NCBI RefSeq assembly: GCF_021390535.1
Contig: NZ_JAJUXG010000004.1
Coordinates: forward strand, 1-64,000
Direction: 5' to 3'
DNA length: 64,000 bases
From: Dyadobacter sp. CY312
GTDB lineage: Bacteria > Bacteroidota > Bacteroidia > Cytophagales > Spirosomataceae
The notes below the pieces were generated by a model. It did not search any database. It had not been told where the DNA came from and worked only from the letters and a program-made list of their open reading frames with translations. This document shows, one piece after another, positions 37,750 to 48,800 of the stretch. The position numbers and the translations under genes were made by a program. Numbering within the stretch: position 1 is the stretch's first letter; the number at the start of each line of letters is the position of its first letter.

Positions 37750-38646
37750 ATGGTAAAAAGTACCGGTTTACTGGCTTCCGATCTCATCAAGCTCAAAAAT
37801 CTGCAACTGACGGGCAAACTCGTCAGTGAAGAATTGATGCTGGGAATTCATGCCAGTAAAAGATCCGGAATTGGAACAGAATTTGAACAATACCGACACT
37901 ATGAACCGGGAGATGATCCGAAAAGAATAGACTGGAAACTGTTCGCCCGAACCGATAAACATCTTGTTAGGGAGTCATCAACAGAAAGCGACCACCAGGT
38001 GCGTTTTGTTCTGGATCTTTCAGGATCAATGAATTACGAAGAAAATGGCATAAGCAGATTGAACTATGGGCGCATTTTACTGGCTTCGCTGGCTTACCTG
38101 TGCTACATACAAAACGACCAGATGAGCCTGTATACTTTGCAAAATGGTGCTGTTCAAACCATTACGGCAAACGGAGCATCTGCATCGGGAAAACAGGCTT
38201 TTCAAAAAATATTGGTCGGGCTTGAAAAGACAGAAGCCGGTGGCGAATGGCCAAAAGAACATGTACTCAAATTTCCGGAGTTTCAGCAAAGGGGCAAGGA
38301 GCAGCTCATATTTGTCACAGACTTTTTGCAGGCAGGTGAAGAGTGGATGAGATTGATCAAATCGCTGGCGAATCCGAGACGGGAAATTGTGATTTTTCAA
38401 ATTCTGGGTGATCAGGAAATGGATTTTAATCTAAAAGGATTTTATCGGTTTAAGGATCTGGAAACTGGCAAAGAAATAGAACTGGACGCGGAATCGGTAC
38501 GGGAGAAATTTGTAGAATCTGCAACTGCTTATTTACAAAAAGTGAAGGCTGAATTACAAATTCCATACGTGCACCTCGTTCGGACAAAACTCAGCGATCC
38601 GATTGGCATGGTGTTGAAGGCATTTTTAACTAAAAGAAAAGGATAA
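37750..38646 (+). CDS. DUF58 domain protein
   Basis: A 298-residue protein of the DUF58 family, which has a VWA-like fold. Typical motifs are GIGTEFEQYRHYEPGDDPKRIDWKLFART and VRFVLDLSGSMNYEE, the latter a MIDAS-like DxSxS for metal binding. It has no membrane segment. These proteins are encoded with MoxR ATPases and are thought to be their substrate-binding partners. The stop codon overlaps the ATG of the next gene by one base (TAATG), so translation is coupled. Confidence 0.92.
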   Translation: MVKSTGLLASDLIKLKNLQLTGKLVSEELMLGIHASKRSGIGTEFEQYRHYEPGDDPKRIDWKLFARTDKHLVRESSTESDHQVRFVLDLSGSMNYEENGISRLNYGRILLASLAYLCYIQNDQMSLYTLQNGAVQTITANGASASGKQAFQKILVGLEKTEAGGEWPKEHVLKFPEFQQRGKEQLIFVTDFLQAGEEWMRLIKSLANPRREIVIFQILGDQEMDFNLKGFYRFKDLETGKEIELDAESVREKFVESATAYLQKVKAELQIPYVHLVRTKLSDPIGMVLKAFLTKRKG

Positions 38647-39848
38647 TGGCATTTTTGCAACCAGTCATGTTTTGGGGCGCATTGGCCATCGTGATACCCA
38701 TCGTCATCCATTTCTGGTATCAGAAAAAGGGAAAAACAATTGCCTGGGCTGCAACACAATGGCTTACCGATAAAACTAATCTGCAACACAGAGGCATTCG
38801 TCTGGACGAAATACCGTTGCTGCTCATTCGCTGCTTACTCATCATTCTGCTTGCTTTGCTGCTTGCTAAACCTGTTGCCGACTGGTTGAAAGGAAATGAG
38901 GCAAATGCGGTTACACATGTTGTTGAAACAAATAGCCAGGTGGTTGGTAATTACCGGTTTGAAATTGAAGAAGCTCTGAGAAAAGGAGAGAAGGTATACT
39001 GGATTTCTCCTGGAACAGAGGAATTAAAAGACGTTTCTATTATTCCTGATTACGGTGCCCAGGTTTTAAATTTGCAGGAAAGCGTGTCACAGGCTGCCAA
39101 AAACGGAGCAAGAATTCATGTATATATCCGGAATAAGGCCGGTTTGGCAAGATTACCAAAAATCGTCATTCCTACCCCTTTTAAGATTTTTTCCACTATT
39201 GATTCTACAAAAAGAGCAACGCAACCTTTCATAAACGGAACCGAAGGTAAAGTAATTTCTGCTGATGCTCGTACTGGTTTGCTTACAACCGACACAGATA
39301 AAAACAACCTTGCTTCGGAGCCTGTTAATAAAGGAGATATTAAGGTTTTGCTTGATTATAAGAACGCCAATGAAATGCAAACTGTACAGGCCGCTTTGCT
39401 GGCTTTGCAGGATGTCTATTCCATTCCTTTTGTAATTGATAAAGAAAAAAAGGCGGTTTCAAATTACGATTGGGTATTTACCGACCAACAGATTGTAAAT
39501 CCTGAACCTTATATTTTTTACATTACGTCAGGGAAAACTACGAGTGGGTTTTTGCCAGAAAACGTAATTGAAGTTCCGGACTCCATGCGTCTGGCGACAT
39601 CTGATCTTGTGAAAAATGGCCGATTGCCCGAATGGTTGGGAAATAAATTGGTGGATTTTTACGGATTGAAGAAAAACGAAAATCCATTGAGTCAATCGCA
39701 GTTGAATGCTTTGTTTGTGCAATCTGACGTTACGTCCGGACAGAAGTCGGACTTGCTCTACCAATGGTTATTACTTGCTTTTGTGTTGACCTTATTATTG
39801 GAACGCTGGATTGCGATCAACAAAAACGTTAGCAGGAATTATGCTTGA
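38646..39848 (+). CDS. BatA N-terminal domain membrane protein
   Basis: A 400-residue protein with the BatA-type start MAFLQPVMFWGALAIVIPIVIHFWYQKKGKTIAWAATQWL, a second membrane segment (PLLLIRCLLIILLALLLAKPV), a periplasmic or cytoplasmic middle domain without an obvious VWA MIDAS, and a last membrane helix (LLYQWLLLAFVLTLLLERWIAI). BatA/BatB proteins of Bacteroidota carry VWA domains, which are needed for aerotolerance in Bacteroides; this one seems to have lost or replaced it. It overlaps both neighbouring genes (1 nt and 8 nt). Confidence 0.82.
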   Translation: MAFLQPVMFWGALAIVIPIVIHFWYQKKGKTIAWAATQWLTDKTNLQHRGIRLDEIPLLLIRCLLIILLALLLAKPVADWLKGNEANAVTHVVETNSQVVGNYRFEIEEALRKGEKVYWISPGTEELKDVSIIPDYGAQVLNLQESVSQAAKNGARIHVYIRNKAGLARLPKIVIPTPFKIFSTIDSTKRATQPFINGTEGKVISADARTGLLTTDTDKNNLASEPVNKGDIKVLLDYKNANEMQTVQAALLALQDVYSIPFVIDKEKKAVSNYDWVFTDQQIVNPEPYIFYITSGKTTSGFLPENVIEVPDSMRLATSDLVKNGRLPEWLGNKLVDFYGLKKNENPLSQSQLNALFVQSDVTSGQKSDLLYQWLLLAFVLTLLLERWIAINKNVSRNYA

Positions 39849-42069
39849 ATTAAAGAAACTGATCAATTCTGTCACCAATCAGCTCTACGCCAGCGCCGTG
39901 CTTCGTTGCATTTTGCTTGCACTTACCGGATGGCTTTTGATGTCCGCCGTTGAAAGTGCGCCGATTGCTTTGCGCTTTTTGGCAGCGGTTGTCGGGCTTG
40001 GTATCGGGATCTGGCAAACAGGAATTTATAAAAGCAAAAGGTCAAAAGCAGTCACACTGATTCATTCGCATGTTGGAGAAGCGGAATATAGTCTTCATTT
40101 GCTTGAAAAAGAGGAACTGAATCTGGCTGAACAATTGCAGCTCGAACGCCTGGGTGAGATTGCCCGTGACCTGCGTTTTCCATTTTCCAAGCTTTATTCC
40201 GGATTAGGCCTGTACATTGGGTTGCTGATGTTTTCGCTCGTGTTCTATTTCATTTACCCCAAAATAAACAGCTCAGCAGATGAAACGGAATCTGTGATTT
40301 CATCTGTCAATAATAAGCCTTCCAAGCAGAATGTGCTTGTAGCGCCTGTTTTCGAGAAAGCCAGTGTAACGGTAAATCCACCGGCTTACACGCAGCTTCC
40401 GGAGAAAACGGGTTCGGATATGAACATCAGTGCTATTGCTGGATCGGTGGTGCGCTGGAACATTCATTTCAGTCATAGCGATCAGTTATCTGTGAAGTTG
40501 GCAAACAGTCGGGGAGAAGAGGTTGCTTTTAAAAACAATGGCACTTCATTTCAGTATAGCGATCGCCTGACCGGCTCGGGATTATATGCTTTTAAGGCCT
40601 ATTGGAAAGATTCTGTTGTATATCAGTCCGACTTTTACAGGTTGGAAGCACTTCCTGATTTTGCACCAAAAATTGAGCCGGTATCCAAAGAGCTATATAA
40701 ATACCATTTTTTGAAGGAAGCAAAAACGCTTAAAGTCTCGGCAAAGATGTCCGATGATTTTAGGGTTAAGCAGGCTTTCATTGTTGCAACTGTGGCACGT
40801 GGAAGTGGTGAAAATGTCAAGTTCAGGGAAATGAAATTTCCACTGAGCCCTTCGGATTTTAAGGAAGCCAATCTTCAAAAAACGATTGATCTTAATGCGC
40901 TCAATTTTACGCCCGGTGATGAATTGTATTACTATTGGGCGGCGGTTGATAACAAACAGCCGGAGGCGAATTTTACCAAATCGGATACTTATTTTTTGGT
41001 CTATAAAGACACAGCCCAGGTGGAAGAAGCAGAGCTGGCAACGATGGCAGTTAACATTATGCCGGAATATTTCCGAAGCCAGCGGCAGATTATCATTGAT
41101 ACTGAAAAGCTGATTGCGAGAAAGAAAAAGCTGGATAAGAAGGAGTTTAATTCTATATCGAACGAAATAGGTTTTGACCAAAAAGTGCTGCGGTTGAGGT
41201 ACGGACAATATTTGGGGGAAGAGTTTGAAACGAGTCTGGGCGGAGATGGTGGACCTCCTCATGGTGGAGAAGAGCCAGCATCAGGCAATATTCTGGATGC
41301 GTTTACACACAAGTCAGATGGAGAAGGCGAGGCTGCTGAAAGGCGCGCTTCCGAACCAGATCACAAACATGAACACGATCACGGCGGAGGAACAGATGCA
41401 GGTGAGCCCAAAGATGCACTTGCAGCCCTGATGGAGCAGTATGTACATACGCATGACGATGCAGAAACCAATACCTTTTACGAGCAATCGACCCGTAGTT
41501 TGCTGAAAATGGCGCTGGAAAATATGTGGCAATCGGAGTTACATCTGCGCATGTACGAACCTGAAAAAGCAATACCATTTGAAAACAAAGCACTGGAATT
41601 TCTAAAATCAGCGCAGCATAAAGCGCGCACTTTCGTGAAAAAAAGTGGTTATGATCCACCTCCGATTAAAGAAAAGGAAAAGCGGCTCACAGGTGAATTG
41701 AAGGATATGAGTACGGATTTTTCTTCGGAAAAAATTTACGATCAGAAACGTACCGGAGCATTGGCATCGCAGGTGCTGGGTTATCTGGATTACGGGAGGC
41801 TGAACAAATCACAGCAGGCCAAACTTCAAATGGCGGGTTCAGCATTATCCGACCGACTGATTAACAGCGGGCCGTTGAATGGCGGATTGCAGAATTGGGC
41901 AGGTATTGCTTCATTACAGAAACTCGTGAGTGGTAAATCACTAACAGAAAAGGAGAAACAGCAGTTAAAAGATGCGCTGTATAAGATTGCAGATCAGACG
42001 ATATTGAACAGTAGAAGTTATTCCAGCGATAAAAAACTGGAAGAGGTTTTCTGGAAAAAAATGAGGTAG
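39841..42069 (+). CDS. large membrane protein of the MoxR cluster (DUF4175-like)
   Basis: A 742-residue protein from the ATG at 39841, which overlaps the stop of the preceding gene by 8 nt. It begins with two hydrophobic stretches (LRCILLALTGWLLMSAV, LRFLAAVVGLGIGIW) and a third near residue 130. A long extracytoplasmic part has Ig-like segments (VTVNPPAYTQLPEKTG). A low-complexity Gly/Glu/His region (encoded by about 41240-41430, KHEHDHGGGTDAGE) precedes a helical C-terminal half. Layout and context resemble DUF4175 proteins next to MoxR genes; function is unknown. The His-rich stretch could bind metal. Confidence 0.65.
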   Translation: MLELKKLINSVTNQLYASAVLRCILLALTGWLLMSAVESAPIALRFLAAVVGLGIGIWQTGIYKSKRSKAVTLIHSHVGEAEYSLHLLEKEELNLAEQLQLERLGEIARDLRFPFSKLYSGLGLYIGLLMFSLVFYFIYPKINSSADETESVISSVNNKPSKQNVLVAPVFEKASVTVNPPAYTQLPEKTGSDMNISAIAGSVVRWNIHFSHSDQLSVKLANSRGEEVAFKNNGTSFQYSDRLTGSGLYAFKAYWKDSVVYQSDFYRLEALPDFAPKIEPVSKELYKYHFLKEAKTLKVSAKMSDDFRVKQAFIVATVARGSGENVKFREMKFPLSPSDFKEANLQKTIDLNALNFTPGDELYYYWAAVDNKQPEANFTKSDTYFLVYKDTAQVEEAELATMAVNIMPEYFRSQRQIIIDTEKLIARKKKLDKKEFNSISNEIGFDQKVLRLRYGQYLGEEFETSLGGDGGPPHGGEEPASGNILDAFTHKSDGEGEAAERRASEPDHKHEHDHGGGTDAGEPKDALAALMEQYVHTHDDAETNTFYEQSTRSLLKMALENMWQSELHLRMYEPEKAIPFENKALEFLKSAQHKARTFVKKSGYDPPPIKEKEKRLTGELKDMSTDFSSEKIYDQKRTGALASQVLGYLDYGRLNKSQQAKLQMAGSALSDRLINSGPLNGGLQNWAGIASLQKLVSGKSLTEKEKQQLKDALYKIADQTILNSRSYSSDKKLEEVFWKKMR

Positions 42070-42153
42070 GTCTCAATGTGGAAATCAAATAAGAAAAATT
42101 AAAAGCGCTCGCACTTTTGTGAGGGAAGTGGGTTTTGGAAAGGCAATAGAAAT

Positions 42154-43821
42154 ATGATCCAATTTAGTTTCGACTGGGGAAGTGTATTAAATCAGATTAT
42201 ACTTGCATTTGCTGTTTTGCTTTTGCCGGTGCAGCTTTGGCTACTGGTGTTTCGCGGCAAGCCGGGCTTTTCAGGAAGACTTGCAGTCCGTACAGGACTT
42301 AATTTAATCTTGTGGATGGCGGTTCTTGCATTTATACTGCAACCATTCATCAGAAGGGAGCAAGCTTCAGGTGTTGGTCTTTTGGTAGGAGATGATGTGT
42401 CTTCTTCATTTAAAGAAAAACTTACAGACAGTCTGGCTAAGGCTGAAATGCTGGATTTGTCAGAAACGAATGATGTCGAAAATCTGTCGGTGATTGATAC
42501 ATTTTTGATTGCAGGGCAGGATTTTAAACCAGGTGTATTTCAGTCCTTGCTGACCTCGGAACATCGTCCTGTTTTGAAATGGATTCCCTTTTACAATGAA
42601 AACAAGGCCAGGAGTTTATCCTGGAAGGGCATTTTGAGAAAAGGTGAAATGCAGGTTTTACGTGGCGAAATCAGCTCTCGAAAAGATCAGATTTTGAGTG
42701 TTCGTTATGGCGCGCAGGTATTGGATAGTATCAAACTGAGTACTGGCGGGAATTCTTTTAAATTCTCTTTCCCTGTATTTACAGAAGGACGAGCTGCAAT
42801 AACTCTGAATCTTGCTGGCACCACACTGGACACAATCCGTTATTTTTCACGCCCGGCAGAGTCGCTTACCTTCCGGTTTATTCAGGATAATCCTGATTTT
42901 GAAAGTAGAAATCTCGCTACCTGGCTCGGCAAAAATGGACATTCGGTATTGTATACCACCACACTGTCAAAAGATATTCAAAGCCAGCAGCTGATAAACA
43001 AAGCCAAAGATCCGGACATAGTGGTGACCGACCCTGGTAATGCTTCACACGCTGTTGTGAAAAAAGCACAGGCCGCGGGTAAGAGTGTTCTTTTTATAAA
43101 TCTCACCAATCCGGTTACCGAAATTTCCAGAATTAATATGGCTATGGGCACCAAACTGGCGGTTCGTAAAACGTCTTCGCAAGAGACAGTTTCGGTTCTG
43201 CCAGGGTTAAGTGCATTGCCATATCAGTTTGCGGAATCAGGTCAATACATGTCGGTTGACAAATATCCGGTGGCGGTGGAACGCATGAAGGGAAGTATAG
43301 GTGTAAGTATGCTGAGTGAAACTTTTCCGCTGATGCTCGCAGGTGATAGTGTGACGTATCAGAACGTATGGAGTCGCATAATCGCAGCAGTTCGCCCGGC
43401 TTCGGGAGATAATCTGGAAGTGGTATCACCAATATATCAGGATGTTCAAAGCGAACTTAAACTGAATAATTTTTCCAAAAAACCGGAGATAATGTTAATG
43501 GGAGGGGACACCATTTTTCTGAACCATTCGGCCTTGAATGCGTCCTCATCCGTAGCGAATTTCCGGGCCACACAGGTAGGTTGGCTTACGCTCTCCGATT
43601 CTCTGAACAGCGAAATGTATATAGAAAAGGCATCTTCCGGTCTGAATGCTGCCAGAATGAAAGACTTCGTTCGGTCGTACACATTTGCACAGGATCAATC
43701 ACGCCACTCCGTAACGGACACAGTTGTAAGTCAGGGTGTGAAAAAAAAGTTGCCAGATTGGGCATGGCTGGTCATTTTGGTATTTTGTTTTACAGCGGTC
43801 TGGATTGAGAACAAGCTGTAA
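42154..43821 (+). CDS. membrane protein of the MoxR cluster, unknown function
   Basis: A 555-residue protein with two N-terminal membrane helices (IILAFAVLLLPVQLWLLVF, TGLNLILWMAVLAFILQPF) and one at the C terminus (WAWLVILVFCFTAVWIENKL). This topology, membrane anchors around a large soluble domain, is shared with BatA-like proteins, and GLLVGDDVSSSFKEKL recalls the VWA start of such proteins but lacks a full MIDAS. I do not recognise a named family. It is the last gene of the block, and a terminator follows at 43849. Confidence 0.7.
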   Translation: MIQFSFDWGSVLNQIILAFAVLLLPVQLWLLVFRGKPGFSGRLAVRTGLNLILWMAVLAFILQPFIRREQASGVGLLVGDDVSSSFKEKLTDSLAKAEMLDLSETNDVENLSVIDTFLIAGQDFKPGVFQSLLTSEHRPVLKWIPFYNENKARSLSWKGILRKGEMQVLRGEISSRKDQILSVRYGAQVLDSIKLSTGGNSFKFSFPVFTEGRAAITLNLAGTTLDTIRYFSRPAESLTFRFIQDNPDFESRNLATWLGKNGHSVLYTTTLSKDIQSQQLINKAKDPDIVVTDPGNASHAVVKKAQAAGKSVLFINLTNPVTEISRINMAMGTKLAVRKTSSQETVSVLPGLSALPYQFAESGQYMSVDKYPVAVERMKGSIGVSMLSETFPLMLAGDSVTYQNVWSRIIAAVRPASGDNLEVVSPIYQDVQSELKLNNFSKKPEIMLMGGDTIFLNHSALNASSSVANFRATQVGWLTLSDSLNSEMYIEKASSGLNAARMKDFVRSYTFAQDQSRHSVTDTVVSQGVKKKLPDWAWLVILVFCFTAVWIENKL

Positions 43822-43848
43822 AGTCAATTTTAATACAAAGAAATATTG

Positions 43849-43879
43849 AGCTTCTGATTTGCGAATCAGGAGCTTTTTT
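43849..43879 (+). terminator. rho-independent terminator after the MoxR operon
   Basis: AGCTTCTGATT pairs with AATCAGGAGCT (one mismatch), followed by TTTTTG. It ends the tldD-to-membrane-protein transcription unit. Confidence 0.88.
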
Positions 43880-44057
43880 GTTTCGCTCCGCGAAGAAACG
43901 TGAAGCGGGCGGGTTTGGGTCATGACAATCGATAATTTGTCACCTTTCCAATAAATACTATGAAAAGGTCGGTATTGAAAATTTAAAATTCTCATTTCTG
44001 TTGTTTTAAAATATTTACTCCCTTACTTTTGGACTATATTATATAATTGGTCGAAAA

Positions 44058-44672
44058 ATGAGAGTTAAAGCGAAGGATGAAATATTGAGAGAAAGAATAT
44101 TGTCAGGGGCCGATAAGCTTTTTCAAAAGTATGGACTTGCGAAAACGACCATGGAAGATATAGCCAGGGAAGCTGGCAAGGGAAAGAGCACACTCTATTA
44201 CTATTTCAAAAGCAAGGAGGAAATTGTGGATGCCATTATATACGATGAATCCGACAGGCTTTTTGCTGCAATACAAAGTGCTGTTGCAGAGGCGCCCACA
44301 GCAAAGGACAAAATGAAAGCATTAATTGTGACCCGGTTCAACCGGCTCAGGAATCTGACAAATCTGTACAATGCGCTGGTACAGGAAGTGAGGGAGGCTT
44401 TGGCTGAGCAATGTGTGAATGAGTTTTCAATCAGATACCGGAAACAATATGACTTAAAGGAGGCCGGTATTATCAAAAGTATACTGCAATACGGTATTGT
44501 AACAGGTGAGTTCCGGATTTTTTCCGAGAAGGAGCTTGAAATGATGTCTTTCATTTTTATGAGTTCTCAGCGGGGCCTGGAACTTGACCTGATCATTCAT
44601 AACAAACTTGATGAAATACTACTTCGCCTGAATTTTCTGATTGAGATCATGCTTAGCGGAATCAGGAAGTAG
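44058..44672 (+). CDS. TetR/AcrR family regulator of the RND pump
   Basis: A 204-residue TetR-type repressor. The HTH is LAKTTMEDIAREAGKGKSTLYYYFKSKEEI at the N terminus; the C-terminal part is the ligand domain. It lies 75 nt before an RND efflux operon on the same strand, the usual place for its repressor. The sequences before this gene (44033-44053) and before the adaptor gene (44695-44731) both contain GACTATAxTA, a possible operator core. Its ligand is unknown. Confidence 0.92.
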   Translation: MRVKAKDEILRERILSGADKLFQKYGLAKTTMEDIAREAGKGKSTLYYYFKSKEEIVDAIIYDESDRLFAAIQSAVAEAPTAKDKMKALIVTRFNRLRNLTNLYNALVQEVREALAEQCVNEFSIRYRKQYDLKEAGIIKSILQYGIVTGEFRIFSEKELEMMSFIFMSSQRGLELDLIIHNKLDEILLRLNFLIEIMLSGIRK

Positions 44673-44747
44673 TTATTTTTTTTGTCATTTGTTAGACTAT
44701 AATACACAAATGTTCTATAATTCTATATATTTTACACCAACCGAAAA

Positions 44748-45779
44748 ATGAAAATGTTTTTAAGAAGAGGTACTCTGGTACTGCTCGTATCCGGAGCATT
44801 GGTAGCTTGTAGCAAAAAAGAAGAGGATAAACCTCAGGCCCCAGTTCCAACAAAGGTTACCGTGCAGGAAATAACATCGGGCAACCAGGCCGAGGTTTTG
44901 CGCTATTCAGGTACGGTGGAGGCTGAAAATACGGTTCAGATAGGTTTTTCTGTTCCGGGCACAGTGTCGTCTGTATTGGTAAATGAAGGTCAGATTGTGC
45001 ATGCTGGCCAGTTGCTGGCCAGTATTGATCCTACCGAGTACGACAATGCGTTGCTCATCGCAGGTGCGGGGCTGGAACAGGCGGAAGATATGTATACCCG
45101 GTTGAACGGTTTGTACGAGAAGGGAAGCCTTCCGGCAAAGGATTACATCGACATCAAGTCGAAACTTGCTCAGGCGAAGGCTAACAAGAACATGGCTGCA
45201 AAGCGTGTGAAAGATACGAAGTTATACGCTCCAATGTCTGGAATCATAACCGCGAAGCTTGTTGAAAAAGGGGCAATGGCAGCTCCCGGCGCACCGTCGT
45301 TTGCCATCATCAATACTTCGAAAGTATATGCGAGGGTGTCTGTGCCTGAAAGTGAAATCGGTAAAATAAGTAAAGGTCAAACTGCAAATGTTTCGATTTC
45401 AACGATTAACCAGCAGTTGACTGGCAAAATAGCGATCATCAATCCGATGGCCGACGCTGCTACAAAATCGTATAGCGTGAAGATACAACTTGCCAATGGT
45501 CAGGGGAAAATACTTCCGGGTATGATCGCTGACGCGGAGATTTCTACCGGCCAGAGCGTTGGCGCCATCACCGTTCCAACCAAAGCGGTTATCCGCGATG
45601 CAGACGACATCACTTACGTTTACGTGGCAAGTGGTGATAATAAAGTGGTTCGTAAAAGAATTACAGCCAGTGGACTGAAAGGCGATGACGTGGTGATCAG
45701 CGGTGGCCTTCAAAGTGGCGACCGTGTAGTGATCACCGGTCAGACAAAACTGAAAGACGGCGCGGCGATCAGCCTGTAA
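44748..45779 (+). CDS. RND efflux periplasmic adaptor lipoprotein
   Basis: A 343-residue membrane fusion protein with a lipobox (SGALVACSKKEE). The barrel-sandwich (lipoyl-like) halves are IGFSVPGTVSSVLVNEGQIVHAGQLLASIDPTEY and KLYAPMSGIITAKLVEKGAMAAPG, separated by a short helical hairpin; beta-barrel and membrane-proximal domains follow (VTVPTKAVIRDADDITYVYVASGD). It links the inner-membrane pump and the TolC-type channel encoded downstream. The ATG at 44748 is used; 44754 is an alternative. Confidence 0.93.
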   Translation: MKMFLRRGTLVLLVSGALVACSKKEEDKPQAPVPTKVTVQEITSGNQAEVLRYSGTVEAENTVQIGFSVPGTVSSVLVNEGQIVHAGQLLASIDPTEYDNALLIAGAGLEQAEDMYTRLNGLYEKGSLPAKDYIDIKSKLAQAKANKNMAAKRVKDTKLYAPMSGIITAKLVEKGAMAAPGAPSFAIINTSKVYARVSVPESEIGKISKGQTANVSISTINQQLTGKIAIINPMADAATKSYSVKIQLANGQGKILPGMIADAEISTGQSVGAITVPTKAVIRDADDITYVYVASGDNKVVRKRITASGLKGDDVVISGGLQSGDRVVITGQTKLKDGAAISL

Positions 45780-45896
45780 GCTACTTCTGTTTACAGGATT
45801 ATAATAATTTGATAATCAATATAAATGATGGTAATGGCTCGCCCTTTTCCCGGAGAGAGCTCATGCCCAGTAGCTAACAGCTAATCGCTTCTTAAA

Positions 45897-48800
45897 ATGA
45901 AAAAACGTACATTAAACTTTATAGAAGCCGCTATGAAGTATAAGCAGGTGACTCTTGTGGTAACCGGTCTGCTTGTGCTTTTAGGGGTGAACGCCTTGCT
46001 GACTATGCCGCGCAGCGAGGATCCGAAAATAGACATGCCGGTGGGGCTGGTGATGGCTTTTTATCCTGGTACAGATGAGGTTCAGATGGAGAAACAGGTA
46101 ACCAACAAGATTGAGCAATATCTGTTTTCTTTTGAAGAGGTTCGTAAAGACAAAACCAAATCGGAAACGAAAGACGGTCAGGTTTTTATCACCGTAGAAC
46201 TGCACACCACAGTAAAAGACCGGAAAAAATTCTGGAGTTCTTTGCAGCATGGTCTGAACATGAACATGGCCGGTGTGCTTCCAAAAGGCGTAATCGGGCC
46301 GATTGTGAACAGCAACTTCGGTGATGTGGTAGCACAAATGATCACCGTTTCTTCACCAAAAAGAAGTTATGCGGAGATTGAAAAGTATCTTGATAATCTG
46401 GAAGACGGTCTTAAAACGATTCCGACAGTTTCCAAAATCAATCGCTCCGGTGGGCAAAAACAGCAGATTTACGTAACCGTTGACGATCAGAAAATGCGTC
46501 AGTATGGTTTTGATATTTCCGCTATTGTAGGTGCACTGCAAACACAGAATGTGACGGGTTATACAGGCGAACTCACCGTTGCAAATAACAATGTGCCGGT
46601 ATTTGCCAGTACAAGATATAATACGGAGGCTGACGTTGCCAACCAGATTATATACACCAATCCGAACGGTACGGTGGTGAGATTAAAAGACGTGGCGAAC
46701 ATAGAAAGACGCTATGAGGAAACATCGTCGTATATACGGGTAGGTGACGACAAAGTGATGATGCTTACCGTTGAAATGCAGCCTGGAAATAACATCGTAG
46801 AGTTTGGCCAGGAAGTGGAAGCCAAAATGGCGCAGGTGCAAAACACTTTTCCAGACGATGTGAAAGTAGAAGCGATCGTGAACCAGCCTGAAGTTGTAGG
46901 AAAAAGTATCAGTCATTTCATGGTTGAATTTGGCATCGCCATTGCTACGGTACTGGTTGTGATTATGTTGCTGATGCCATTCCGTATCGCCGCAATTGCT
47001 TCGCTTGCAGCGCCTATTTCCATTGCGATCACTTTTGGTATCATCAATCTGATGGGGATTGAACTACATCAGGTAACGCTCGTAGCGCTTATCATCGTGA
47101 TGGGTATGGTGGTTGATAATGCAATTGTTGTTGTTGATAATTACATTGAAAAACTGGATGAAGGCATTACGCCATGGACAGCGGCATGGCAGGCGGCAAC
47201 CCAGCTTTCGTTACCGATTTTCACTGCTACATTGGCAATTATTTTCGCTTTTGCTCCCCTGGCATTTTTCATGAATGGCATCGCCAAAGACTTTATCGCC
47301 GCATTGCCTGTCACGGTTGCGGTAGCCTTGGTCGCATCCATGGCGGTGGCATTGCTGGTGACACCGTACACTTGTTATTTGTTCATCAAGAACGGGTTGA
47401 AACACAAAGTATCTGATCGTCCTCCGAAACTGACAATTCTTGACAGGCTTCAAAATGGCTTTAATAAGGTGGTTGAGTTATGTTTCCGCCGCCCTAAATC
47501 CACCATTGCTGTGGCGGTTGTATCGGTCGTGATGGCATTGATTGTGGCAGGAAATGTAGATCAGGAGTTCTTCCCGACAGCGGAGCGGAACCAGTTTAAC
47601 ATGGAAGTGTGGCTGCCGAGCGGAACTTCATTACCAGTTACCGAAGATGCGGTTAAAAGGCTTGAAAAAATGCTGAAAGAAGACAAACGCGTGGTAAGCG
47701 TCGCCAGCTTTGTGGGAGGAAGTTCACCTCGTTTCCACATTACCTATGCACCGGAAGTGCCAAGAAGAAATTTTGCCCAGATATTCATTACCACCGTTGA
47801 CGATGACGCGACCAACGAAATGGCAAAAGATTATCTCAAAAAACTGGATGGCTTTTTGCCGGATGGGGAAATAAAGATCAGGCAGCTGAGTATGCAGGCT
47901 ACTTCTCCGATTGAGGTGCGCGTGATTGGTGATAACCTGCACGATCAGAAAAGGGTAGCTGCGCAGGTGGAAGAAATATTGAAAGGAGAGCCGGGTGCCA
48001 ATTTCATTCGCAATGATTACGATACGGATAATTTCGGTGTAACTGTTAAAATAAAAGATGATGTAGCCAGCCGTTTAGGCGTTTCCAAACAGGCAATTAC
48101 GCAAACATTGGGCGCTCAGCTGAAAGGTTTCAGCGCATCTACATTGTGGGAGGGCGACAAACCGGTTGACATATTCCTGAGATTGGATGCAAACAGCCGG
48201 AAGGATTTCAATGATCTTTCTGATCTGTACATCAGCACGCAATTTGGTGGAAAAGTACCTTTGAAAGAAGTTGCTGAACTGGTACCGGGATGGCACACGG
48301 GTAAAATAGCGCACCGAAACGGACTTCGTACACTTACGATCACTTCTGAAGCACAGAACGGAATTCGGGCCTCGAAAGTACAAGCCAACATCGAACCTAA
48401 AATTGCGGCATTGGATCTTCCCGACGGAATCCGGATCCAATATGGCGGTGAGCTTGAAAACAGTGGTGAAAATGCGCCGGGAATGGGCACATCGCTGGGT
48501 GTAAGTTTGATCCTCATATTCCTAACGCTTTTGTTTCAGTTTAAGAATTTCAAGAAAACACTCATCATTCTTGCCACTTTCCCGCTGAGTTTGCTGGGAG
48601 CATTTCTTGGTCTGTATCTGACAGGTAACCCAATGGGAATGACCGCGTTCATGGGGATTATTTCGCTGATCGGGATTGTAGTACGGAACGGTATTATCCT
48701 GGTCGACTATGCGGACGAGCTGGTACATGACCATGGTTATACGATCAAAGCAGCTGCATTGGCGGCGGCAAAACGCAGGATGCGTCCGATCTTCCTCACT

